A stretch of 64,000 bases of DNA from an uncultured Christensenellaceae bacterium (GTDB lineage: Bacteria; Bacillota; Clostridia; Christensenellales; UBA3700). A program made the position numbers and the translations under genes. The stretch covers positions 150,739 through 214,738 of the forward strand of contig CALWHJ010000001.1 in the NCBI GenBank assembly GCA_944380355.1. The letters run 5' to 3'. Shown piece after piece: positions 35,414 to 43,537 of the stretch (the stretch's first letter is position 1; every line of letters begins with the position of its first letter). The notes below the pieces were generated by a model. It was not told the origin of the DNA, made no database searches, and saw only the letters and a list, made by a program, of their open reading frames with translations.

Positions 35414-37148
35414 AAACACTTTGACCAGACTTGTTTCTTATACCAAGCCCTACGCTTTTCTGTTGTTTATCGCCCTTTTGAGCGCAGTCGTATCCGTTGC
35501 GGTAACTCTGCTTATCCCCGTCCTCACGGGTGACGCAATCGACTATATGGTCGAAGGTGACGTAGACTTCGAAAGCGTATTCAAATACATCTATATTCTG
35601 CTCGCTCTAATAGCCGCCGGCACTCTGTTTCAATGGCTTTTGACTGCTTGTACCAACTCCCTCACTTTCCGCACTGTCAGGGATTTGAGAAACCAACTCT
35701 TCGAGCATATCAACAAGCTCCCTCTCAAGTACCTTGACTGTCAACAACAAGGAGATATCACCGCGCGCATATCCAGCGATATGGACCAAGTAAGCGAAGG
35801 ACTGTTGCAAGGCTTTACTCAGTTATTCAGCGGAGTGCTTACTATCGTAGCTACGATAGGCATACTCTTCTATCTCAACTGGATAATCGCTCTCGTAGTG
35901 CTTGTACTTACCCCTCTTTCGCTTTTCGTAGCTTCGTTTATTACAAAAAGGTCGCACTCGACCTTTGCCGCACAAGCCGTAAAAAGAGGTGAAGTAAGCG
36001 GTTACGTCGAAGAGATTTTCGCAGGTCACAAACTCGTACAGGCTTTTTCTCAGGAAGTCAGCCAGAAAAAAATATTCGACGTACACAATCAGGAACTTTA
36101 CAAGACGGGCTTCAAATCCCAATTCTACGGCGCGCTCGTCAATCCTTGCACTCGTTTTGTCAATAACCTCGTATACGCCAGCGTAGGCGTTGTAGGCGCG
36201 CTCATTGCTCTTTGGTCCGACGCTCCTATGTCGCTTTCGGCAGGACTTTTGTTTACCTGTCTTATGTACGCCAACCAGTATACCAAACCTTTTAACGAAA
36301 TTACGGGCGTCATAACCGAAATACAGTCGGCTACTGCCGCTGCAAAGAGAATATTCAAAGTACTCGACGAGCCTCAGGAAGAGAGCGACGAAAACAACGA
36401 AGTGCTCACAGATTGCGACGGAAGTCTCAAAATCGACGACGTTTACTTCAGCTATATTGCCGACAGACCTCTGATTCAAGGGCTTAATCTCGACGTAAAA
36501 CAAGGTCAGCGCATAGCTATCGTAGGACCTACGGGCTGCGGAAAAACTACCCTCATCAACCTTTTGATGAGATTCTACGACGTCAATCAGGGAAGCATAT
36601 CGATGTCGGGCAAGGACATTCGCACTATTACGAGAAAGAGCCTTAGGGATAACTACGGTATGGTGCTTCAGGACAGCTGGTTGTTTGAAGGAACTATAAA
36701 AGAAAATATCGCTTACGGCAAATGCGACGCAAGCGACGAAGAGATAATCAACGCCGCAAAACTTGCCAACGCACACGACTTTATCGACAAGTTCCCCGAT
36801 AAGTACGATACTATGCTTACGGAAAACGGCGATAACCTTTCGCAAGGTCAAAAACAGCTTTTGTGCATAGCACGAATAATGCTCACTCATCCTCCTATGC
36901 TCATACTCGACGAAGCAACCTCGTCCATAGACACCCGTACGGAGATGAAAATTCAAGACGCTTTCTACAACCTTATGCAAGGCAGAACGTCCTTTATCGT
37001 AGCGCACAGACTTTCGACCATAAGAGAATGCGACGTTATTCTCGTAATGAAAGACGGCAATATTATCGAACAGGGCAACCATAACGAACTTCTCGCAAAA
37101 AGAGGATTTTACTATACGCTGTACAACAGCCAATTCGAAAACAGCTGA
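35403..37148 (+). CDS. ABC exporter half-transporter, catalytic subunit
   Basis: 581 aa with the same layout as its partner: six membrane helices then the nucleotide-binding domain with Walker A GPTGCGKTT, signature LSQGQKQL, Walker B LILDEATSSID with the catalytic Glu, and H-loop VAHRLST. It pairs with the upstream subunit to form one consensus and one degenerate ATP site. Its start lies inside the end of the first gene, with AAAGGAGG just upstream, so the two are translated together. No accessory gene is present to reveal the cargo. Confidence 0.94.
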   Translation: MKSKNTLTRLVSYTKPYAFLLFIALLSAVVSVAVTLLIPVLTGDAIDYMVEGDVDFESVFKYIYILLALIAAGTLFQWLLTACTNSLTFRTVRDLRNQLFEHINKLPLKYLDCQQQGDITARISSDMDQVSEGLLQGFTQLFSGVLTIVATIGILFYLNWIIALVVLVLTPLSLFVASFITKRSHSTFAAQAVKRGEVSGYVEEIFAGHKLVQAFSQEVSQKKIFDVHNQELYKTGFKSQFYGALVNPCTRFVNNLVYASVGVVGALIALWSDAPMSLSAGLLFTCLMYANQYTKPFNEITGVITEIQSATAAAKRIFKVLDEPQEESDENNEVLTDCDGSLKIDDVYFSYIADRPLIQGLNLDVKQGQRIAIVGPTGCGKTTLINLLMRFYDVNQGSISMSGKDIRTITRKSLRDNYGMVLQDSWLFEGTIKENIAYGKCDASDEEIINAAKLANAHDFIDKFPDKYDTMLTENGDNLSQGQKQLLCIARIMLTHPPMLILDEATSSIDTRTEMKIQDAFYNLMQGRTSFIVAHRLSTIRECDVILVMKDGNIIEQGNHNELLAKRGFYYTLYNSQFENS

Positions 37149-37182
37149 CAAAACGCCTAACTTTGCAATTTGCATAAATCTA

Positions 37183-37211
37183 TTGATTTTTGCAAGGAAG
37201 TTATGTATAAT
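37183..37211 (+). promoter_or_regulatory. Promoter of the acetolactate synthase small-subunit gene
   Basis: TTGATT (37183-37188), 17 bases, TATAAT (37206-37211), leaving a leader of about 40 bases with no room for a T-box. Confidence 0.6.
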
Positions 37212-37258
37212 TATTATAATTTAACAAAAACGATACCACGATACTAAGAAGGTAAAAA

Positions 37259-37753
37259 ATGAAAAACATTATTTCCATAGTAGTAAAAAACAATTCCGGC
37301 GTACTCGCAAGAGTTTCGTCTTTGTTCGGAAGAAGAGGTTTCAATATTGACTCTCTCTCCGTCAGCACGACCGACGACCCTCAGATTTCGAGAATTACCG
37401 TAGTAGCCGAAAGCGACGAATACGGACTTGCTCAAATCGTAAGCCAGTCCAAAAAACTCGAAGAAACCATCAGCGTAAAAGTACTCGCAGAAAACGACAG
37501 CGTATGCAGAGAGCTTATACTCGTCAAAGTTGTTACCAAAGGCACGTTTGACAATTCTATCGTACAGCTTGCCGACGAATTCGGCGCGCTTATCCTCGAT
37601 ATCACCGCAAAGTCTATGATACTCGAACTTACGGGTACCAGCCAGAAGGTCGATAAATTTATGGACGCAATCGCAAGTCTTTGCTCTGTCAAAGATATGT
37701 CTGTAAAAAACGTGTGCCGTACAGGTATCACCGCTATCGACAGAGGCGTATAA
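37259..37753 (+). CDS. ilvN: Acetolactate synthase regulatory (small) subunit
   Basis: 164 aa. N-terminal ACT domain with the family signature NNSGVLARVSSLFGRRGFNIDSL, then the C-terminal small-subunit domain (RELILVKV onward). It activates the catalytic subunit and gives valine feedback in branched-chain amino acid synthesis. No ilvB or ilvC is in the window; it has its own promoter and terminator, so here it is an orphan gene. Start ATG with AAGAAGG upstream. The symbol could equally be ilvH. Confidence 0.94.
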   Translation: MKNIISIVVKNNSGVLARVSSLFGRRGFNIDSLSVSTTDDPQISRITVVAESDEYGLAQIVSQSKKLEETISVKVLAENDSVCRELILVKVVTKGTFDNSIVQLADEFGALILDITAKSMILELTGTSQKVDKFMDAIASLCSVKDMSVKNVCRTGITAIDRGV

Positions 37754-37833
37754 GACAGACGGATTTATCTTGCGCAAAAACGTGATAAACACGATATAAG
37801 GCAATATATACTGATAAAATATTATAAAATAAA

Positions 37834-37860
37834 GGCGGATATTATCCGCCTTGTTTATTT
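37834..37860 (+). terminator. Terminator of the acetolactate synthase small-subunit gene
   Basis: Stem GGCGGATA/TATCCGCC (within 37834-37850) followed by TTGTTTATTTT. Confidence 0.8.
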
Positions 37861-37899
37861 TCCTAAATCATATCGAAAAGGTGTTTTTCAAGCTTTCCG

Positions 37900-38508
37900 T
37901 CAAAAATACTTCTTTAGCAAATCGTCAAGCCCCAATATACTCTGTCCCATTTCTATTTCGCTCTTTGCACTGAGTTTTCTGTCTATCATATCCTGCAAAT
38001 CGCTTTTGACTTTTTTCATCTCGTCTACCTTTTTGCCCTCAATACCCGTATAAGGCAAAAAGTCGTCGTCTTCCTTATCTTCTTCTTGCACGGAAGGCGC
38101 AACTCTCTCCAGCATTATGTAGCTGTCGCACTGCTCCGCCACAAAAGAGGGGGACTGTGTTCCCATTACTACCCTTTTACCGAGTTTTTTGAGCGCGTTG
38201 ACCATCGCTATACTGTCAAGCTCGCTGCATACGATAAAAAACGCTTCTACGTTTTTGTAAGTGCAAGCTATCGTTATCGCGTCGATTACCTGACGAATAT
38301 CAACGCGAATTTTCTTGCGGTTGCTGACCGGTAAAGCCACTTCCACGCCGTAAGTCTTGATAAAATTGTTAAAGTCGTTGTTGCGCTTGTTGTTGTATCC
38401 GTAAAGCTTTGCATAGGCAATCTTGCCGTCGATTTTGTCCATCGCCTTGACAAAACTGTCATACGACAGACGCATACTGTTGAGGTCCACTAATACTGCG
38501 TAATTCAT
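37900..38508 (-). CDS. NYN-domain (PIN-like) protein
   Basis: 202 aa. The N-terminal ~130 residues fit the NYN/LabA family of PIN-fold proteins: AVLVDLNSM with the first metal-binding Asp, VDIRQVIDAITIA with the second acidic group, and FIVCSELDSIAMVNALKKLGKRV with the third. The C-terminal ~70 residues are a charged, Lys/Asp/Glu-rich helix-forming tail. Such proteins are often ribonucleases or RNA-binding; activity is not proven for most. Start ATG chosen with GGGAG 7 bases upstream. Upstream of it lie the structured repeats. Confidence 0.8.
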   Translation of the reverse strand: MNYAVLVDLNSMRLSYDSFVKAMDKIDGKIAYAKLYGYNNKRNNDFNNFIKTYGVEVALPVSNRKKIRVDIRQVIDAITIACTYKNVEAFFIVCSELDSIAMVNALKKLGKRVVMGTQSPSFVAEQCDSYIMLERVAPSVQEEDKEDDDFLPYTGIEGKKVDEMKKVKSDLQDMIDRKLSAKSEIEMGQSILGLDDLLKKYF

Positions 38509-38646
38509 AATACCGCTCCCGTAAATTTTATTTGTCCTCTTCAGTATATTATACGCTGCCCGCAAAACATCAATGTCTGCAAGGCGCGCACTTTAGTATG
38601 TATATGATTAGCTTTAAAGCTGTGATTTATTTTCTTTATTACTCAA

Positions 38647-38757
38647 TCCGTGCAAGCGCGGAGAGTGGTGTGATTTTATCTTTTCAAGGTCGCCCGCAAA
38701 GGCGCGTACTAGATGCATACTACGTGCGAGCGTGGAGATAAGTCAAAATTATTTTTC
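38647..38757 (+). repeat. Structured intergenic repeat, unit A (degenerate)
   Basis: Begins with the family core GCAAGCGCGGAGAGTGGTG (38651-38670 region) and GATTTT. An inner hairpin around TAGAT and weakly paired outer arms (TTATCT/AGATAA) follow. It is the least conserved of the four units. Confidence 0.6.
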
Positions 38758-38762
38758 CTCAC

Positions 38763-38890
38763 TACGTGCGACCGCAGAGATTGGTGCAGAGTTGCGATTT
38801 TGAAGAGAGTTCGCGAACGGAGCGTACTATACGTACGTGACTGAGCGCAACTACTCGAGCAAAATCGCAAATATGTGCCGATATATGCGG
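38763..38890 (+). repeat. Structured intergenic repeat, unit B
   Basis: Core GTGCGACCGCAGAGATTGGTG-like start (38764-38786). The outer stem is perfect, TTGCGATTTTG pairing with CAAAATCGCAA. The inner hairpin is GCGTAC-TATAC-GTACGT (38822-38838). Same orientation as the other units. Confidence 0.7.
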
Positions 38891-38905
38891 TCGCCTATAA
38901 GGCGC

Positions 38906-39736
38906 CTATCCGCGTTTGTTAAAGAACAGATACTGCTGCGCATACCCCGACATATCCTCGCCGTATATCTCCAAAAGCTCTTTTCTTATGGTTTTTACGT
39001 CAGTGCTGACATTACCGGTTATGTCGGTATATACTTTGCGTATCCAAGTATCGACGGGAAAGACGTCTTGCTTGTGATAAGCAAAAAGAAGTATGCAATC
39101 CGCTACTTTGCTTCCTACGCCCATAAGGGTACACAGCTTTTTGTTGGCTGTTATGCCGTCCATAGCGTCTATGCTTTCAAGGTCAAAGCCGTCTGCCACG
39201 CTTTTTGCCGTACTCAAAAGATATTTAGCTCTGTATCCCGCACCCAGTTTTGCATAAAACTCCTCGTCTACGCTTGCCATAGCCCGAGGTGTGGGAAATG
39301 CCTTGTAGTCCCCCATATCCCTACCGAGTGCGTCGCAAAGTCGTCGAATAATACCCTTGATACGCGGTATATGATTGTTTGCAGAGATGATAAAGCTTAT
39401 AAGTGTTTCCCACTTATTCTGATTGAGTATCCTTATTCCATAGCCGTATTCGACTGCCTCATTAAGCAAGGGTTTGTCCTTGAGACGGCTTTTTATTGCC
39501 GAGTAGTCCGTAGCGAGGTCGAAAAAACGGTAAAAATACTCTTTATTCCCCTCGTCAAATGTAATCACGGCTTTATCGTCCGTTTCTTGGACAAAACAAC
39601 GCTTGTCGTCGGAGTACACCTCGTACCGACCGTCGGGCAAGAGAAAATATCTGAATATCTGCCCGCAGTCGAGTATGTGGCGTATGTTGAAGTCCTTTAA
39701 GTCCGTTAATATTATACTATCCGTATTTGATGACAT
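38906..39736 (-). CDS. 8-oxoguanine DNA glycosylase, OGG1-type
   Basis: 276 aa. The N-terminal beta domain carries CGQIFRYF (the OGG1 family CGQ-F-RW region). A helix-hairpin-helix with MGVGSKVADCI contains the catalytic Lys, and FPVDTWI contains the catalytic Asp. It excises 8-oxoguanine from DNA and nicks the abasic site. Length fits bacterial OGG1 homologues found in Clostridia. Start ATG preceded by AAAGG. The gene is divergent from rplU and has the repeat units at its 3' side. Confidence 0.92.
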   Translation of the reverse strand: MSSNTDSIILTDLKDFNIRHILDCGQIFRYFLLPDGRYEVYSDDKRCFVQETDDKAVITFDEGNKEYFYRFFDLATDYSAIKSRLKDKPLLNEAVEYGYGIRILNQNKWETLISFIISANNHIPRIKGIIRRLCDALGRDMGDYKAFPTPRAMASVDEEFYAKLGAGYRAKYLLSTAKSVADGFDLESIDAMDGITANKKLCTLMGVGSKVADCILLFAYHKQDVFPVDTWIRKVYTDITGNVSTDVKTIRKELLEIYGEDMSGYAQQYLFFNKRG

Positions 39737-39926
39737 TTTCGTACCTTTTAGAGCTTTTTGTCTAATTTTATCATATCTTCAGCCTTTTTTCAAACGTTGA
39801 GAGCCAACTGCTCGAATATAGTCAGCATAGTACATATTTATGCCGTATTTTTCTTTGCGAAAAGCAAGTTTTTAAATAAAAATACGCTATTTGCGTTTAT
39901 ATTTATATAAAACCGGTATTTTTTTG

Positions 39927-39956
39927 TTGACATTTGCTTTATACGTATGGTAATAT
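39927..39956 (+). promoter_or_regulatory. Promoter of the rplU-prp-rpmA operon
   Basis: Perfect TTGACA (39927-39932), 18 bases, TAATAT (39951-39956), about 80 bases before the L21 start. Confidence 0.65.
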
Positions 39957-40035
39957 TATCAACGAGCCGCGTGAAAAGGGTACCAAAGAGTCTATGACCA
40001 CCCCATCAGCGAGACTGGTAAGAGGAGGTATTTCA
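39957..40035 (+). ncRNA. L21 leader-type regulatory RNA
   Basis: The 80-base leader of rplU contains the block GACCACCCCATCAGCGAGAC (about 39996-40016) and GC-containing helices before the AGGAGG site. Position and this block resemble the ribosomal L21 leader found in Bacillota, through which L21 represses its own operon. The assignment is from memory of that family, not from a model search. Confidence 0.5.
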
Positions 40036-40341
40036 ATGTACGCAATCGTTTTGACAGGTGGCAAGCAATACAAAGTTGCCGAAGGCGAAACCATCAAGGT
40101 TGAAAAGCTCGACGCAGAAGTCGGCGCAAACGTTGATTTGGAAGTAGTTATGGTAAGCAACGACGGTAAGGTTTCTTGCGGAAAAGACGTGGCTAAGGCA
40201 AAGGTTGTTGCTAAGGTCGTTGCTCAGGACAAGGCTAAGAAAATCGTAGTTTTCAAGTATAAGTCCAAGAAGAATGAGCGCAAGCGTCAGGGTCACAGAC
40301 AGCCCTTCACTGCTTTGAAGATAGAATCTATTAAGGCATAA
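40036..40341 (+). CDS. rplU: Ribosomal protein L21 (bL21)
   Basis: 101 aa, full length: [14 protein letters not shown] at the start, [20 protein letters not shown] at the C-terminus where it contacts 23S rRNA. Start ATG after AGGAGG (7 bases). The same frame is open upstream through the leader, but this start gives the conserved N-terminus. First gene of rplU-prp-rpmA; its stop overlaps the prp start as TAATG. Confidence 0.98.
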   Translation: MYAIVLTGGKQYKVAEGETIKVEKLDAEVGANVDLEVVMVSNDGKVSCGKDVAKAKVVAKVVAQDKAKKIVVFKYKSKKNERKRQGHRQPFTALKIESIKA

Positions 40342-40670
40342 TGACCAAAGTTATCGTAACAAAACACGGCAATAGCATCGTAGAGATAGAATGTGACGGA
40401 CACACGGGTTACGGAGTACACGGCGAAGACGTGGTATGCTCTGCACTCTCGTCGGTAGTACAAACCGCGGTACTCGGACTTTTTCAGGTAGCGGGTGTCA
40501 ACGTAGACTACAAGGTCAACGGCAAAAAAGGATATCTCAAGGCTTCCCTCCCCAGGGATTTGGACGATGCCACAAGGCACGACTGTGACGTAATACTCAA
40601 TACTATGTTGTTGGGAATAACGGATTTACACGAAGGCTTTTCTGATTTTATAGAATTGGAGGTAAAGTAA
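40341..40670 (+). CDS. prp: Ribosomal-processing cysteine protease Prp
   Basis: 109 aa. Contains the conserved GHTGY motif with the catalytic His and the DVVCSALS motif with the catalytic Cys. Prp removes the N-terminal extension of L27, whose gene lies 1 base downstream and carries exactly such an extension, so enzyme and substrate are both present. Translationally coupled to rplU. Confidence 0.96.
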   Translation: MTKVIVTKHGNSIVEIECDGHTGYGVHGEDVVCSALSSVVQTAVLGLFQVAGVNVDYKVNGKKGYLKASLPRDLDDATRHDCDVILNTMLLGITDLHEGFSDFIELEVK

Positions 40671-40671
40671 T

Positions 40672-40947
40672 ATGTTTATTAATATTCAGTTATTTGCTCA
40701 CAAAAAGGGTGTTGGTAGCTCGAGAAACGGCAGAGACTCCGAATCCAAAAGACTCGGACCCAAGAGAGCTGACGGTCAATTCGTATTGGCAGGCAACATT
40801 CTCGTAAGACAAAGAGGAACGAAGTTCCACGTTGGCAACAACGTAGGCATCGGAAAGGACGATACCCTCTATGCTCTTATCGACGGCGTTGTAAGATTCG
40901 AACGCAAGGGCAAGGACAAAAAGCAAGTCAGCGTATACGCTAAATAA
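40672..40947 (+). CDS. rpmA: Ribosomal protein L27 (bL27) with Prp-cleaved extension
   Basis: 91 aa. The N-terminus [17 protein letters not shown] contains the Bacillota-type extension ending in NIQLF, cut by Prp to expose AHKKG, which reaches the peptidyl-transferase centre. The rest ([27 protein letters not shown] region) is typical. Start ATG follows GGAGG. Confidence 0.98.
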   Translation: MFINIQLFAHKKGVGSSRNGRDSESKRLGPKRADGQFVLAGNILVRQRGTKFHVGNNVGIGKDDTLYALIDGVVRFERKGKDKKQVSVYAK

Positions 40948-40965
40948 TTGCAAAATTAAAAATCA

Positions 40966-40993
40966 AGGGACTCGAAAGAGTCCCTTTTTTTAT
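40966..40993 (+). terminator. Terminator of rplU-prp-rpmA
   Basis: Stem AGGGACTC/GAGTCCCT with a GAAA tetraloop (40966-40985) and seven T residues. Confidence 0.92.
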
Positions 40994-41110
40994 TGTTTTT
41001 TAACGCGAGAATAATTAACTCTGCCGTAAATAAAAGCGTAAAAAATGCCCTGCTCCTTCTGTGCAAACGTCGCCGATAAGCGAAATATGTGCCGCTATTG
41101 TTCTCCAATC

Positions 41111-41215
41111 CTTACGAGCGCGGAGAGTGGTGTAGATTTTTGTTTTTTCTAAACCGAGCGCGACAGGCGCATACTTTGCGTATGTAACTAAAAAACGAAA
41201 GGCGCACCGCGAACA
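41111..41215 (+). repeat. Structured intergenic repeat, unit C
   Basis: Core ACGAGCGCGGAGAGTGGTG at 41114-41132. The inner hairpin is GCATAC-TTTGC-GTATGT (41169-41185), in which both strands differ from units B and D but pairing is kept. The outer arms GTTTTTT and AAAAAAC also pair. Confidence 0.7.
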
Positions 41216-41259
41216 AAAGAACATACGGAAACGCCTTATTTACCTATTAATTACCAACT

Positions 41260-41396
41260 CCGTGCGAGCGCGGAGAGTGGTGCGATTTTGCGAATTTTAA
41301 GAGAGTTCGCGAGCGGAGCGTACTTGCCGTACGTGACCGAGCGTAACTGCTCGCAAAAATTCGTAAAGGCGCGCCGCTATACGCGCTCGCCTATTA
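41260..41396 (+). repeat. Structured intergenic repeat, unit D
   Basis: Best-preserved unit. Core GCGAGCGCGGAGAGTGGTG (41264-41282). Outer stem CGAATTTT/AAAATTCG (41291-41298, 41356-41363), middle stem GCGAGC/GCTCGC (41309-41314, 41349-41354), inner stem GCGTAC/GTACGT with the 5-base loop TTGCC. Confidence 0.75.
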
Positions 41397-41402
41397 GGTC
41401 GC

Positions 41403-42893
41403 CTAATAAAGCATCTTAGCATTATTCGGCAAATCCAACACCGCCCCGTGTAATACCTTGACTTCAAACTTTTCGATATGCATATGCTCGTCGCTTCGGA
41501 TATAGATACGGCGGTCGCGCCACTCGCCCGCACATTCTTTCTCGAGAAGGCGGTAAGCAAAGAGTTTGTGGCTTACGCTGGGAGCAAGCGTGACAAGTAC
41601 AGCTTTGTTGTCCTTGCAGGCAAAAACGTCGTTGAGATAATTCTTAAGACGTGCCGCCATTACTTCGTCACTCAATACATAGCCGTCACCGTTGCAATAA
41701 GGGCAAGTCTGAAGCATTACGCTCTCGAGCATACTTCTCGTCTTTTTGCGGGTCAGCTCGACAAGTCCTAAAGGAGTCATTCCTATAAGCGAAGTTTTGG
41801 TCCTGTCTTTTGCAAGATACTCCTGCAATACGTCAAGCACTTTTTGAGAATGCTCGGGATTTTCCATATCAATAAAGTCTATGATTACGATACCGCCGAT
41901 ATTGCGCACTCTGAGCTGTCTTGCAATTTCCTTTGCGGCAATGCAATTGGTATCGAATACCGTCTGTTCGAGGTTTTTCTCGCCTACGTATTTACCGGTA
42001 TTGACGTCTATCACTGTCAAAGCTTCTGTACGGTCTATTATGAGATAGGCACCGTTTTCGAGTACGACTTTTCTCTGCAAAAGCGCGGTAATCTGCTTGG
42101 TAATACCGTACTTTTTCTGCATATTCTCCTTGCCCTCGTAAAGCACGAACAAATCGGGCTTTTTCTCGTTGAGCGAGGAAAAGGCAATCTTGAATTCTTC
42201 GAGAAGCTTTTTATCATTGATAATAATATGGTCTACATCGTCTCTCAACATATCTCTGACCGCTCTTATGGCTACGCCCTCTTCTTTGTACAAAAGCGAG
42301 CCTGCCGGCTTTGTATTGTTGAGCTGTTTTATTTTGTTCCACTTTTCGACAAGGTCGGCAATCTCTTCTTTGATTTCCTCTTTTGTGCAATCGACCGACT
42401 GAGTACGGAAAATCAGTCCGTATCCCTCGGGCTTAACTTCTGCGGCAAAATCGAGAAGTTTTTGTTTGACCTTTTCGTCGGTAATTTTACGGCTTACCCC
42501 CACGTAATCAATTTGGGGCATAAGCACGACACCTCTTCCGGGAAGAGTGATATTCATAGTAATGCGCGCGCCCTTAGAGCCGAATTGCTCCTTGGTAACC
42601 TGACACATTATCGTATCTCCCGCCCTGAGATTGAGTTTTTTATCTGTTACGTCCTTGAGTATTTCCACGTACTCGAGCGTATCACCCGCGTAAAGAAAAG
42701 CGTTTTTCTCCAGACCTATATTTACGAAAGCCGCCTGCATACCGTTGAGTACGTTTTGCACTTTGCCCTTGTAGATATTACCTACAAGTCGCGTCATATT
42801 TTTACGCTCTACCCAAAATTCTACAAGCTCGCCGTCGGCAACTATACACACCTGCGTATCGCTGGGATTTACGCTTATAAGTATGTCTTTCAT
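41403..42893 (-). CDS. rng: Ribonuclease E/G family protein
   Basis: 496 aa, RNase G size. S1-like RNA-binding domain at about 35-110 (GNIYKGKVQNVLNGMQAAFVNIG region). The catalytic DNase I-like part has ALTVIDVNTG and IVIIDFIDM, which supply the two metal-binding Asp residues. The zinc-link CPYCNGDG appears near residue 395. It cleaves single-stranded RNA, matures rRNA and starts mRNA decay. It overlaps the upstream DUF2344 gene by 4 bases. In other Clostridia rng is followed in the same direction by rplU; here that block is turned round. Confidence 0.95.
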   Translation of the reverse strand: MKDILISVNPSDTQVCIVADGELVEFWVERKNMTRLVGNIYKGKVQNVLNGMQAAFVNIGLEKNAFLYAGDTLEYVEILKDVTDKKLNLRAGDTIMCQVTKEQFGSKGARITMNITLPGRGVVLMPQIDYVGVSRKITDEKVKQKLLDFAAEVKPEGYGLIFRTQSVDCTKEEIKEEIADLVEKWNKIKQLNNTKPAGSLLYKEEGVAIRAVRDMLRDDVDHIIINDKKLLEEFKIAFSSLNEKKPDLFVLYEGKENMQKKYGITKQITALLQRKVVLENGAYLIIDRTEALTVIDVNTGKYVGEKNLEQTVFDTNCIAAKEIARQLRVRNIGGIVIIDFIDMENPEHSQKVLDVLQEYLAKDRTKTSLIGMTPLGLVELTRKKTRSMLESVMLQTCPYCNGDGYVLSDEVMAARLKNYLNDVFACKDNKAVLVTLAPSVSHKLFAYRLLEKECAGEWRDRRIYIRSDEHMHIEKFEVKVLHGAVLDLPNNAKMLY

Positions 42894-43537
42894 CTGAGCA
42901 CTTCCTCCACGTCGCGAAAACTTCCATTATCTCTCACAAGCTGAGCGGTACGGAAGATATCGTTGATTTTGATATCGCAACCGAATTTACCGTTGATATG
43001 TCTTATTACGTCGTCGCATCTTAGGTTGGTATTGCCGGTAGCCAAACGCATACAGAGCGTATCGTCCTCGACTTTTAAAGCATATACCATAGGTGCGATA
43101 TCTTTTTTTATAACTTCGCCCTTTTTATTTACGTCTATAAAATAGCTTTGACTTTCAGCGATTTTTTCAATCTCCTTAGAAAGAGATTGCGAGCTTTTTA
43201 CCCTGTAATCGCTTGCCGTAACGATTGCAGCTATATTGGGGTTTTTATCCTTATAAAAACTTTCTACGGCACGCATACCCACGGGCATAGAAGCATTGTA
43301 TCTCTTCAAAAACTCGTCCTTGTCTATTCCGCTGCATTCGACTCCAAAGTACTCCGCGAGGGATTGCACTCCTAGCGGAACGGGAGTAGAGGTATAAGTG
43401 AGCATATGCGGGATAAATCCTTGCGAATACTTTACGTCGATTTTTGCTCTCTTGAGTCCTCTTTGAAGCACTCTTAAAATATCTTTCTGCGAAACGTAGC
43501 TTACGTCGTCCACCTTGTAATGTCTGAGTATTATCAT
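42890..43537 (-). CDS. TIGR03936-type radical-SAM-associated protein (DUF2344)
   Basis: 215 aa. N-terminal segment ILRHYKVDDVSYVSQKDILRVLQRGLKRAKIDVKYSQGF is typical of the DUF2344/TIGR03936 family, found next to or fused with TIGR03960 radical SAM proteins in Clostridia. The family's biochemical function is unknown, probably tRNA or ribosome related given its constant neighbours rng and rplU. It overlaps the radical SAM gene by 4 bases and rng by 4 bases, so all three are coupled. Confidence 0.88.
   Translation of the reverse strand: MIILRHYKVDDVSYVSQKDILRVLQRGLKRAKIDVKYSQGFIPHMLTYTSTPVPLGVQSLAEYFGVECSGIDKDEFLKRYNASMPVGMRAVESFYKDKNPNIAAIVTASDYRVKSSQSLSKEIEKIAESQSYFIDVNKKGEVIKKDIAPMVYALKVEDDTLCMRLATGNTNLRCDDVIRHINGKFGCDIKINDIFRTAQLVRDNGSFRDVEEVLR

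Larger units (their letters stand above)
38509..38905. other. Intergenic region holding structured repeat units A and B
   Basis: About 400 bases without a gene between the NYN start and the glycosylase stop. It contains two units of the dispersed structured repeat described separately. Nothing else is recognised. Confidence 0.6.
40948..41402. other. Intergenic region between convergent rpmA and rng with repeat units C and D
   Basis: About 455 bases without a gene: the rpmA terminator at 40966-40993, then two structured repeat units. The short frames predicted here follow the inverted-repeat sequence and have no protein-like composition. Confidence 0.65.

Noticed and set aside
35823..37175. 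Minus-strand frame of 450 codons opposite the second ABC gene
   Set aside because: Tyr/Val/Phe-rich shadow of an unmistakable ABC exporter subunit.
37212..37258. T-box or attenuator before the acetolactate synthase small-subunit gene
   Set aside because: The leader after the promoter is under 50 bases with no hairpins.
38641..38905. Possible CRISPR array
   Set aside because: Units are only two per gap, of unequal length, internally palindromic and without unique spacers or cas genes.
39934..40035. N-terminal extension of L21
   Set aside because: Lies in the leader RNA; the true start has AGGAGG and gives the conserved L21 N-terminus.
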